A stretch of 6,079 bases of DNA, taken from positions 1-6,079 of the forward strand of contig JABXGU010000763.1 of the NCBI GenBank assembly GCA_016550415.1, written 5' to 3'. The notes beneath the pieces were generated by a model that saw only the letters and a list, made by a program, of their open reading frames with translations, did not search any database and was not told the DNA's origin. Positions 1-6,041 of the stretch are shown here, in pieces (the first letter of the stretch is position 1; each line of letters opens with the position of its first letter). The translations under genes were made by a program, and so were the position numbers. This DNA comes from an archaeon. Its GTDB lineage: Archaea; Asgardarchaeota; Hermodarchaeia; Hermodarchaeales; Hermodarchaeaceae.

Positions 1-462
1 ATCAGTTAGATCGGAACCGCAAAAGATACAGAATTTTGCTTCTGGTCTTACCATGTTATTGCAATTGGGGCATTTATGCTGAGTAGGTGTTTCAGTAACG
101 GGAGTTTCTTCTGCGGATTCATCATCCTCAGGTCCCGATTCTTTAGATAATGTTTGTCCGCAACGAATGCAATATACAGCATCTATTGGATTCCTGGAAT
201 ATCCACAATCTCTGCATATTGGTCCTCCTTCAGATATGGAAGGAGAAGTAGTCGATACGAGTTTTGTTCCACATTTTGTGCAAAACTGCTCAGAGCCTTT
301 AAGGATGTTCCCACATTTCGGACATTTTTGTGATGAAAAAGATGGTCTGAATTGTTGAGGCGCTACTCTTGTTTCAGGTGTTAGGGCTCGACCACACACC
401 GTACAATTCTTTGCGTTTTTACTAATTGTTGCTCCACAATTTGGGCATTTATCTCGAGCCAT
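1..462 (-). CDS. Multi-zinc-ribbon protein, C-terminus cut by window edge
   Basis: The first 154 residues are visible, read from an ATG at 462; the frame is still open at base 1, so the C-terminus lies outside the window. The protein is built from four CxxC-x10/11-CxxC zinc ribbons, with cysteine pairs at residues 6/9 and 20/23, 47/50 and 61/64, 83/86 and 98/101, and 131/134 and 145/148. Typical knuckles are CPNCG, CPKCG and CIFCG. The ribbons are joined by Ser/Thr/Pro-rich linkers, and the one at about 106-129 is acidic. Each ribbon should bind one zinc ion. Such arrays (zinc-ribbon/double-zinc-ribbon families) are common in archaea, often as protein-interaction modules attached to membrane or regulatory domains, and such a domain could lie in the missing part. 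The Shine-Dalgarno signal is weak: only a GAGAG-like stretch lies upstream. The gene lies 143 bp downstream of the gelsolin-like gene on the same strand. The specific function is unknown. Confidence 0.85.
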   Translation of the reverse strand, partial: MARDKCPNCGATISKNAKNCTVCGRALTPETRVAPQQFRPSFSSQKCPKCGNILKGSEQFCTKCGTKLVSTTSPSISEGGPICRDCGYSRNPIDAVYCIRCGQTLSKESGPEDDESAEETPVTETPTQHKCPNCNNMVRPEAKFCIFCGSDLTD

Positions 463-510
463 TTTTTTCGTCTCTCATTGTTTCTAGTCTGTTTGTGCTA
501 ATTACTGCAA

Positions 511-520
511 CATATAATTA
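511..520 (-). promoter_or_regulatory. Possible TATA box for the zinc-ribbon gene
   Basis: On the minus strand this reads TAATTATATG, an A/T-rich TATA-like element. An archaeal start site about 26 bp downstream would fall near 490, giving a leader of roughly 28 nt before the ATG at 462. The spacing is sensible, but an A/T-rich ten-mer is weak evidence alone. The rest of the 463-605 spacer shows no gene or repeat. Confidence 0.3.
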
Positions 521-605
521 CTTTTGCAGCAGCACCATTCTGATTCTTTATGAATACAAATCTCTTAAGAACGAGGAGAAACAGGGAAGGACTTTAATTT
601 TACTT

Positions 606-1448
606 CTATTTCCTCTTGGATTTTTCTTTTGCTGGTTTTTCAGAACTCATGGTAATCCGGAATAAATCGATGAGTTCGCCCACATCTTTGTCTTTCGTGC
701 TTTCTCGGAGAATTGGTGTGCCATCCTCAGTTTTCTTGAGAAACTCTGTTGCTAGAACCCTCCCGCCTTCAACAAGAATACGCGGCGTATAGTCGCCACC
801 AAAGAAAGGTCCATCAGGGAGTTTACTAGTGCGTTCCAATTGAGATGTAGTTGATGATTTGCCAAAGAAACTAACTTTCCGATCGACAGCGGTAAAGACT
901 TCATGTCCAATGACGACAAGTTCACGACGATAGCCTGATGGTGGCTTAATGTCCTGGACGCGCCCAATAATATCATCTTGAGCAGGAGCAGGTCCTGCCT
1001 CAGAGGGTGGTAGCTGAGGCCATTGACGATCTGCACCATTATATTCTTGACCTAACTGGCTGGTTGTGACTTGTGCAATCGAAGAGGGCGTTATTGGTTT
1101 AGGTGGGGGTTGAGGCACAGGTTCTGCTGAGGAAATAGCAATTGTTCGGTCAGCAAGCTCCACTTCAACTTCGACTTCTCGTTTAGGTGCTCGTACAGGA
1201 GCTTTTAGACCAAGTAATCCCAAAAATGGGTCTGGCTCTTCACCTTCGTCAATTGACAGGACCTTGTATACAAGACCTCTTTCGCTGCGTACTGCCTGTG
1301 CTTGACGGGCAGCAATAAATCTGTTCCTGACTCCAGCCTCATTACCTTTCCAGAGCCAGATTTTACGGTCTTCGTCATCTACGATAATTAGTACACGTTC
1401 CGAGATCAGGATTTCTTTTAATTTCCCGGATACAGAGACTTCTTTCAA
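606..1448 (-). CDS. Gelsolin-like domain protein with proline-rich linker and unknown C-terminal domain
   Basis: The product is 280 aa from a TTG at 1448. Residues about 10-76 resemble a gelsolin homology domain: a hydrophobic strand (VLIIVDD, 19-25), the IWLWKG motif at 30-35, an Arg/Ala-rich helix at 38-56, and a terminal DEGEEPDPF at 67-75, matching the family's usual G-x-EP-x-x-F ending. Gelsolin domains bind actin or act as structural protein-binding modules; Asgard archaea are known to encode gelsolin-like proteins acting on actin. Residues about 80-158 form a low-complexity Pro/Glu/Val/Ala linker, likely disordered. Residues about 159-266 form a second folded region I do not recognise, containing RELVVIGHEVF and GPFFGGDYTPRI. 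A basic tail (Lys/Arg/Glu) ends the protein. There is no signal peptide or membrane segment, so it is probably cytosolic. The start is uncertain: the frame stays open 16 codons upstream with coding-like residues (STRLQVYDIIETGE), but no ATG, GTG or TTG occurs there. Actin binding is inference only. Confidence 0.8.
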   Translation of the reverse strand: MKEVSVSGKLKEILISERVLIIVDDEDRKIWLWKGNEAGVRNRFIAARQAQAVRSERGLVYKVLSIDEGEEPDPFLGLLGLKAPVRAPKREVEVEVELADRTIAISSAEPVPQPPPKPITPSSIAQVTTSQLGQEYNGADRQWPQLPPSEAGPAPAQDDIIGRVQDIKPPSGYRRELVVIGHEVFTAVDRKVSFFGKSSTTSQLERTSKLPDGPFFGGDYTPRILVEGGRVLATEFLKKTEDGTPILRESTKDKDVGELIDLFRITMSSEKPAKEKSKRK

Positions 1449-1490
1449 TTCCCCAGTTTCGATGATGTCGTATACTTGGAGGCGAGTGGA

Positions 1491-1506
1491 CAGGACTCAC
1501 ACCTTC
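1491..1506 (-). promoter_or_regulatory. Shine-Dalgarno plus possible CTG start for the gelsolin-like gene
   Basis: On the minus strand GAAGGTG (1506-1500) is followed after 6 nt by CTG at 1493-1491, in frame with the gelsolin-like gene. This would add 15 residues to the protein. The preceding in-frame codon but one is TGA (1499-1497), so the reading frame cannot extend much further. The TTG at 1448 has only a GGGG run 2 nt upstream, which is a poor ribosome site. The well-placed signal favours initiation near 1493, either at CTG or at a canonical codon lost by a sequence error. Confidence 0.4.
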
Positions 1507-1530
1507 TATTGCCTAACAGTACATTCTACT

Positions 1531-1540
1531 ATTTTTAAAG
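1531..1540 (-). promoter_or_regulatory. TATA-box-like element driving the gelsolin-like gene
   Basis: On the minus strand this reads CTTTAAAAAT, close to an archaeal TATA box. A start site about 26 bp downstream would be near 1509, immediately before the GAAGGTG ribosome site. The spacing therefore supports a short leader and translation starting around 1493 rather than at 1448. It faces away from the element at 1577-1586. Confidence 0.45.
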
Positions 1541-1576
1541 GTGGTGCAGGATTAATTTGGGTGATGATTCACTTTC

Positions 1577-1586
1577 TATTTAAAAT
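1577..1586 (+). promoter_or_regulatory. TATA-box-like element driving the peptidase operon
   Basis: TATTTAAAAT on the plus strand resembles an archaeal TATA box. Transcription would begin about 26 bp downstream near 1608, giving a leader of about 40 nt that includes the AAGGAGGGA ribosome site. With the opposite element at 1531-1540 it makes a divergent promoter pair separated by about 36 bp. Confidence 0.45.
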
Positions 1587-1631
1587 TATGTTCACAGCTA
1601 GCTTTTTGTAGTTACAGCTTGAAATTCCTAC

Positions 1632-1640
1632 AAGGAGGGA
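1632..1640 (+). promoter_or_regulatory. Strong Shine-Dalgarno that fixes the TTG start of the peptidase
   Basis: AAGGAGGGA ends 7 nt before the TTG at 1648. This near-perfect anti-16S match justifies the TTG as the start; the first in-frame ATG lies far inside the protein. Confidence 0.8.
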
Positions 1641-1647
1641 CTGCCTT

Positions 1648-3669
1648 TTGTTTCATACAACTTTTCGTGAAGCAGTCATTGAAGAATTGTCGGGGATAAT
1701 TGCGAAACAATTCATAAGTGATATTAGTAGATTCCATCGCATCCAAGCATCACCCGGATACCATGATGCTATTGATTATGTGAAAGGACAAATTGACCGT
1801 TTTCCCGGAATTACATCAAACATTGAAAGATATGTTGCTGATGGAAGAAAACAAACATGGCAATGGACTGCACCAATGGGCTGGCGTGTATCTGCAGGAG
1901 AGTTACACCTTATTCGTCCACAAAATGAACTACTAGCCCGGTTTTCTGAAACCCCAGTGTCAGTTGTAGCCTACAGCAAAGGCGTTGATGTTGAAGCAGA
2001 GCTAGTCTATGTGGAAGAAGGAAAGTCTGACCAAGATTACAAGGGAGTAACTGTAAAGGATAAGGTTGTATTAACAACCGGTAGTGCCCGTGACGTACAT
2101 AGGCAAGCAGTTGTAAAAAGAGAAGCTCTAGGAACCATTCATTTTCCTCCATTGGAGCGGCGCAGAAACTATCCAGATCTTGTTCTTTATGAGGCAATCT
2201 GGCCTACTGCTAATGAAGTTGACAGAACAGGGTTTGCAATTGCAGTCTCTGGAAGAGTCGGATTGCGGCTTCGAAGAATGATTGAAACAGAAAAAGAAGT
2301 CGTGATCCATGCAAAGGTTGATGCAGAACTCTTTGAAGGAGAACAGAGTGTTCTGACTGCAACAATCAAAGGGGGCGATTACCCAAATGAGGAAATCCTA
2401 CTCATTGCTCACCTTTGTCACCCTCACCCTGGTGCAAACGATAATGCCAGTGGTAGTGCCCTTCTAATGGAAATCGCGAGAACCATCACAACTCTTATCG
2501 AAGAGGGAAAATTGCCCAGACCACTTCGCACCATTCGTTTTCTTTGGGTTCCAGAATTTTTTGGAACAATTTGCTATCTCAATGCACACCCTGAGTTCGC
2601 TCACAGGACACTTAGCGGCATAAACTGCGACATGGTTGGAGAAGATACTCAACTTTGTGGGGGAGTCATTACTCTAAACCGTACCCCAGGCTCGCTTCCC
2701 AGCTTCATAAATGACCTCCTAGAGTATTACCTGGAATCCGCTTCTGGAGAACCTCTGCTTATTTCGCCTGAAGGGAGCAGGAGCATCTTTCATTTTGATG
2801 TAAAAGGATTTGATTGGCGAAGCGACCACATGATGCTTGTTGATTCAACAATACGAGTTCCCTGTCCAATGCTCAATCACTGGCCAGATCACTTCTACCA
2901 TTCAAGTGAGGATACCGTTGACAAATGCGATTCCACTCAACTCAAGCGAGTTGGATATGCTGTTATCATGACAGTGCTCACCCAAGCTTATGCTGAATCA
3001 GATGATGCTTTGTTCATTGCTACTGAAGTGCACGCCCGTGCCCAGAAACGCCTTGCACAGACCACACAACGAATCATACAAAATGCAATCCATAATGATG
3101 CGAATTTGCAAAAAGGAGCCATTATTGCTAGAATTTTGAGAATGGGTATGGAAACGATTAGGCATTCTACAAATCAGGAAAGTGTTGCACTTCAGAGTGT
3201 TCAGGTTCTTAGCCGGATTGATTTGAGGCTGCAGCAATTTATCAACTACTTAGTGGAGAATCTTGGAAGAGTTCGCCAAGATGAAAATCGGAAATTAAGG
3301 AATGTAGAGGAGTTATTGTGTGCATCAATAGGATACACACCACCCAAACGATTAACCCTACTAAAAATGGAGAGAGATGCACAATTCCAAATTCCCTCAA
3401 GGAAGTTCCATGGACCCTTACATTTTACTGGGCTGCTTCGAAGAATACCATCCAAGGATGCTGAATGGCTTCGTTCTGAGCAGCAAAAAGACCAGAATTT
3501 TGTTGCTCTACTCTTGGAAATGACGAACTTTATAGATGGGCACCATAGTCTTTATGATATCTTCCTAGTATTAGAAGCAGAATTCATGGGTATCGCCAAT
3601 ATAGGGACTGTGAAAAGATTGGCATCTATCCTTGAAAATTTAGATTTAATAGAAATACAAAAAATCTAG
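1648..3669 (+). CDS. M28-family (DUF4910-like) aminopeptidase with PA-type insert and C-terminal winged-helix tail
   Basis: The product is 673 aa and probably a zinc-dependent exopeptidase of the M28/DUF4910 group. Residues about 15-100 form an N-terminal α/β segment. Residues about 105-215 look like a protease-associated insert (ELVYVEEG, then a strand ending KDKVVLTTG, then ALGTIHFP). The catalytic core spans about 235-450: AHLCHPHPGANDNASG (254-269) supplies the first metal-site His/Asp set (H255, D265), WVPEFFGT contains E303, NCDMVGED contains D328, RSDHMML (391-397) matches the family's SDH motif, and YHSSEDTVDK (417-426) gives H418. Canonical M28 enzymes have HxD and EE, whereas here these are HLC and EF; HxCHP is, from memory, typical of the DUF4910/DUF2172 subgroup. 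Residues about 450-560 are helical, and about 590-673 resemble a winged helix or PqqD-like fold (NFIDGHHSLYDI). No signal peptide or membrane helix is seen, so it is likely cytosolic. It is the first gene of an apparent three-gene operon. The substrate is unknown. Confidence 0.88.
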   Translation: MFHTTFREAVIEELSGIIAKQFISDISRFHRIQASPGYHDAIDYVKGQIDRFPGITSNIERYVADGRKQTWQWTAPMGWRVSAGELHLIRPQNELLARFSETPVSVVAYSKGVDVEAELVYVEEGKSDQDYKGVTVKDKVVLTTGSARDVHRQAVVKREALGTIHFPPLERRRNYPDLVLYEAIWPTANEVDRTGFAIAVSGRVGLRLRRMIETEKEVVIHAKVDAELFEGEQSVLTATIKGGDYPNEEILLIAHLCHPHPGANDNASGSALLMEIARTITTLIEEGKLPRPLRTIRFLWVPEFFGTICYLNAHPEFAHRTLSGINCDMVGEDTQLCGGVITLNRTPGSLPSFINDLLEYYLESASGEPLLISPEGSRSIFHFDVKGFDWRSDHMMLVDSTIRVPCPMLNHWPDHFYHSSEDTVDKCDSTQLKRVGYAVIMTVLTQAYAESDDALFIATEVHARAQKRLAQTTQRIIQNAIHNDANLQKGAIIARILRMGMETIRHSTNQESVALQSVQVLSRIDLRLQQFINYLVENLGRVRQDENRKLRNVEELLCASIGYTPPKRLTLLKMERDAQFQIPSRKFHGPLHFTGLLRRIPSKDAEWLRSEQQKDQNFVALLLEMTNFIDGHHSLYDIFLVLEAEFMGIANIGTVKRLASILENLDLIEIQKI

Positions 3670-3678
3670 TCTAAGTGT

Positions 3679-3685
3679 GAAGGAG
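3679..3685 (+). promoter_or_regulatory. Shine-Dalgarno of the helical-protein gene
   Basis: GAAGGAG lies 7 nt before the ATG at 3693, inside the 23-bp gap after the peptidase stop. It supports the ATG as the start and co-transcription with the peptidase gene. Confidence 0.75.
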
Positions 3686-3692
3686 TAGAAAA

Positions 3693-4145
3693 ATGAAACA
3701 AAATAATTTACTTGAGTTAAAGGAAAAGGTCATTGCAGCCTTGGAGAATTTTGAAAGAGAACTTCCAAGTATAGGTGGAATCGAAACGCAAGAAAAACTA
3801 CAACTCTTAGTTGAGAATGCAAAGCATCTACATGAGGTTCTTAATGAAGTAAGGCAATACTTCATTGAAGTGCGTAGTAGGTTATCTGATGTTCAAGGCA
3901 TCCCTCCAGCCAAAGAACTTGCACAGATAGTGATTGGGTCTGTCACTGAAGCATTAGGAGCCATCCGTGAAGCTCTACATCATCTCGATGAGATGAAAGA
4001 GGAATTCCGCAGTGGACACCAGAAATCAAAAACGAAAGAGAAACTACATTATGCAGAATACAGCGCGAAGGAAGCTGTTAGGCATACTCAAAGTATCATC
4101 AAAAGAATTGATGAACATGCTGAAGAAATTATAGAAGGCAAATAA
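3693..4145 (+). CDS. Helical, coiled-coil-like protein of unknown function
   Basis: The product is 150 aa, starting at an ATG with a good GAAGGAG ribosome site. I do not recognise a family. The sequence is almost entirely predicted helix, rich in Glu, Lys, Leu and Ala with heptad-like hydrophobic spacing. There seem to be three helical stretches: about 4-25, about 30-66, and a longer one from about 74 to 148 with a Gly/Ser/Lys-rich hinge at about 107-115. The only obvious helix breaks are PSIGG near 25-29 and GIPPA near 69-73. It has no cysteine, membrane segment or signal peptide. A helical bundle or oligomeric adaptor is likely. The gene begins 23 bp after the peptidase, so the two are probably co-transcribed and the protein could act as a partner or scaffold; that role is inference from position only. 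Confidence 0.8.
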   Translation: MKQNNLLELKEKVIAALENFERELPSIGGIETQEKLQLLVENAKHLHEVLNEVRQYFIEVRSRLSDVQGIPPAKELAQIVIGSVTEALGAIREALHHLDEMKEEFRSGHQKSKTKEKLHYAEYSAKEAVRHTQSIIKRIDEHAEEIIEGK

Positions 4146-4171
4146 TGGACAATATCAACTAGAAAGAAAAT

Positions 4172-4177
4172 GTGATC
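4172..4177 (+). promoter_or_regulatory. Probable ribosome site for the membrane zinc-ribbon gene
   Basis: GTGATC matches the downstream half of the archaeal GGAGGTGATC consensus and lies 5 nt before the TTG at 4183. No in-frame ATG or GTG occurs between the end of the upstream gene and this TTG; the nearby ATG at 4170 is out of frame and followed directly by TGA. Confidence 0.45.
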
Positions 4178-4182
4178 TCACT

Positions 4183-4464
4183 TTGAATCGCTGGTTTCTT
4201 ATCTCACTTGCAAGCATCACCCTCACAGTGACCATGATTTTTCTTTGGTTATTCGTACCAGGATTTCCCTTACTCATATTCCTTCTCTTCCCACCTATTT
4301 ACTGGTGGGGTTTTCAAAGCACAAAATCAGACATCCAAACCGAAGAACAAGAGAGGCAAGAGGGGCTACAACAACATTATTGTCCCCAATGCGGAAAACG
4401 TCTCCTTGAACCCTTTCAACCCTTCTGTCCGGCTTGCGGATTTGAGTTACATAACGATAAGTAA
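4183..4464 (+). CDS. Small membrane protein with C-terminal zinc ribbon
   Basis: The product is 93 aa from a TTG start. Residues about 4-24 and 28-46 are two hydrophobic helices separated by a short PGFP turn, so the protein should be a membrane hairpin. A charged Gln/Glu-rich segment (about 47-65) leads to a zinc ribbon with C67/C70 and C82/C85 (CPQCG and CPACG). With two helices both ends face the same side; which side is not decided by the sequence, though zinc ribbons are usually cytosolic. It has no known enzymatic motif. It follows the helical-protein gene after 37 bp on the same strand and probably belongs to the same transcript. A membrane anchor or adaptor for the upstream proteins is possible but unproven. 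The architecture resembles many uncharacterised archaeal zinc-ribbon membrane proteins. Confidence 0.78.
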   Translation: MNRWFLISLASITLTVTMIFLWLFVPGFPLLIFLLFPPIYWWGFQSTKSDIQTEEQERQEGLQQHYCPQCGKRLLEPFQPFCPACGFELHNDK

Positions 4465-4486
4465 GCAGCATATTTTCTCTAATAAT

Positions 4487-4507
4487 CCTTCATTTTGAAG
4501 GCTTTTT
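4487..4507 (+). terminator. Possible terminator of the peptidase operon
   Basis: CCTTCA (4487-4492) and TGAAGG (4496-4501) form a perfect 6-bp stem around a TTT loop, followed by CTTTTT. A further T-rich stretch (TATTTTCTCT, 4471-4480) precedes it, and T-rich runs alone can end transcription in archaea. The hairpin overlaps the final codons of the convergent membrane glycosyltransferase gene, so the base pairing may be partly coincidental. Confidence 0.4.
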
Positions 4508-5953
4508 GCGGGTTTTCCAAGCATACTGGTACCATGCAAAAATAAGGACGCTGATGAATAGTGGGAGCAGAATTGCGTGTGTTAGATAGCAATGAACCGA
4601 GTAAATGCCAATACTAGCTATTCCTACAATAAATAGCCACAAAGTCTTCCTACTATTAAAGACAGATTGGAACATTCTAGCTATTCCTTCAATACTTGTA
4701 GGAATCCAAGGCGGCAAGTGTTTGATGGGTTTCCATGAAAGCGCAGATTTAACAAGATTGGTTTTTGGAAGTGGAAGAACGGGTCCGGACAGTACGGTCG
4801 CATAGAGGATGAGAAATGGTAGCAAAGTAATTAGATAGTACTTGTAAATGCCGCGGGGCCAGAAAATGTGCATTGACAGTGAGAGTAGAAGTGAAAGAGT
4901 AACGATTTGTTCCTGATAGGTTCTACTAGGTTTCTGTTTGATAATCCAAGCACAAGCCCAGAACGATGCAAGAGACCCACCCCAAGGTATTCCATAATAG
5001 ACCGCAATGAAAACGATAAATTTCAGTGGAGCAGGCCAATAGAATGCAAGAATAGAAACCGTAATTGGATATGACATCTTGGGTAGTTCATCCCAAAACC
5101 AGTAGCTACCCATACCACGCATAATCGAGCTGATGTATTCACCCGGATACAAGACAAGGTAAGGCATCGACAGAATAAGACCTACTGCCGCCATTATGCC
5201 CACAGAGGTTAATAGCCGCTTTCGACCGCGTGCCAACTCTAAGAATAGAATTACTGGAAGAAGCAACCCAGCAGTCTGCTTAATCATTGTTGCGATAGCG
5301 ACCCAGAACGCAGCCCAGTATAAATCACCTCGTACAATGAAATAGAAGCCTAAAATTAGGAAGAAGACGTGGATTGGAGTACTCAACCACATATAATCCC
5401 CCCACCAAAGTGCGACAGGGTTCAACCCGTATAACAACATAGCCACAAAGGGCAGAGCACGATTACGGGTAAGCAGCTTTGCAGTTACATAGATGACTAT
5501 GCAAGTTGCAATATCAAAGAAAACAAAGCTGAAACCAATTCTTGCAAAATGTAAGTCAGTGCCTGTTATACTAAGCCGCCACAAATCTGGGAATAGACAC
5601 TCTGAAGGAATGAAGTAAAATAGTGTAGTAATGTAGAGAAAAAGAGGGGGATAAATGTAAACCTGGATTCCTTCTGGCGCCCATAGCTCAGGAGTATATG
5701 GCAGATGACCAGCTACAAATTGGTTTACGAAATTTAGGTAGTAGTACTCAAAATCACCAAATGCTTCGACGACCCAGAAATCCATCCCGAACGAATAATG
5801 ACTTGAATATGCCAAGTATTGAATAGTAGCCTGATGAAAAATTACTAGTTTTAAAACTACAATGAAAAGAAATGGCACCCAAAATAGAGGATCAGAAAGA
5901 TGATTCAGTCTTTCAGATATCCTTGACTGTTCATTCGCCAAAGATTGGCACAC
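4490..5953 (-). CDS. Polytopic membrane protein, probable GT-C fold glycosyltransferase
   Basis: The product is 487 aa with about ten or more hydrophobic helices (for example about 24-40, 98-115, 140-160, 167-184, 192-207, 212-239, 247-268, 311-338, 350-363, 371-389, 437-455 and 459-477). The first loop after helix 1 carries FGDFEYY (65-71) with D67 and E69, then GHLPYTPE and a YPPLFLY helix start at 101-107. An acidic motif in the first outer loop followed by a Tyr/Pro-rich segment is typical of GT-C enzymes (GT87, Alg6/PIG-M-like), which transfer sugars from polyprenyl-phosphate donors outside the membrane. IKQTAGLLLP (224-233) and KYYLITLLPF (371-380) also resemble conserved family segments. 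The start is GTG at 5953; a stop codon lies directly upstream in frame, so it cannot be longer. TTG at 5941 is an alternative. The gene stands alone, convergent with the operon. The acceptor and sugar are unknown, and the family call is by pattern only. Confidence 0.78.
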   Translation of the reverse strand: MCQSLANEQSRISERLNHLSDPLFWVPFLFIVVLKLVIFHQATIQYLAYSSHYSFGMDFWVVEAFGDFEYYYLNFVNQFVAGHLPYTPELWAPEGIQVYIYPPLFLYITTLFYFIPSECLFPDLWRLSITGTDLHFARIGFSFVFFDIATCIVIYVTAKLLTRNRALPFVAMLLYGLNPVALWWGDYMWLSTPIHVFFLILGFYFIVRGDLYWAAFWVAIATMIKQTAGLLLPVILFLELARGRKRLLTSVGIMAAVGLILSMPYLVLYPGEYISSIMRGMGSYWFWDELPKMSYPITVSILAFYWPAPLKFIVFIAVYYGIPWGGSLASFWACAWIIKQKPSRTYQEQIVTLSLLLSLSMHIFWPRGIYKYYLITLLPFLILYATVLSGPVLPLPKTNLVKSALSWKPIKHLPPWIPTSIEGIARMFQSVFNSRKTLWLFIVGIASIGIYSVHCYLTHAILLPLFISVLIFAWYQYAWKTRKKPSK

Positions 5954-5967
5954 TCATATTTTTTCCG

Positions 5968-5977
5968 ATTTATTAAA
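5968..5977 (-). promoter_or_regulatory. Weak TATA-like element upstream of the glycosyltransferase gene
   Basis: On the minus strand this reads TTTAATAAAT. A start site 26 bp downstream would be near 5946, slightly inside the GTG-started frame. If the element is real, a nearly leaderless transcript starting translation at the TTG at 5941 would fit better. The GTG itself has only a weak CGGA-like ribosome signal. Confidence 0.25.
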
Positions 5978-6033
5978 TTCAGGATTTCTATGGAGACTCC
6001 TTCACCATTTAACTTTGTGCTAATTATTCTTTC

Positions 6034-6041
6034 AAGGAGGT
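6034..6041 (+). promoter_or_regulatory. Strong Shine-Dalgarno-like sequence near the right edge
   Basis: AAGGAGGT on the plus strand is an excellent ribosome-site match. No ATG or TTG follows at normal distance, and the GTG at 6053 stops after five codons (TGA 6068-6070). The frame through 6051-6079 remains open but lacks a standard start. It may serve a gene continuing past the edge through an unusual start, or be chance. Confidence 0.3.

Noticed and set aside
167..358. Plus-strand 63-codon frame
   Set aside because: It lies wholly opposite the zinc-ribbon gene, whose regular cysteine pattern shows that the minus strand is the coding one.
426..665. Plus-strand 79-codon frame with hydrophobic stretches
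   Set aside because: It overlaps the start of the zinc-ribbon gene and the end of the gelsolin-like gene on the other strand, and has no ribosome site. Its hydrophobic look comes from T-rich DNA.
752..1039. Second minus-strand frame inside the gelsolin-like gene
   Set aside because: It overlaps a longer frame with recognisable domain structure and has no ribosome site or family resemblance.
1541..1630. A tRNA, small RNA or riboswitch in the divergent spacer
   Set aside because: I found no cloverleaf, conserved core or long stem; only promoter-like A/T-rich elements and a ribosome site are visible.
5930..5957. ATG at 5957 as the start of the glycosyltransferase
   Set aside because: It is out of frame with the gene and reaches TGA after eight codons; the in-frame codon just upstream of the GTG is a stop.
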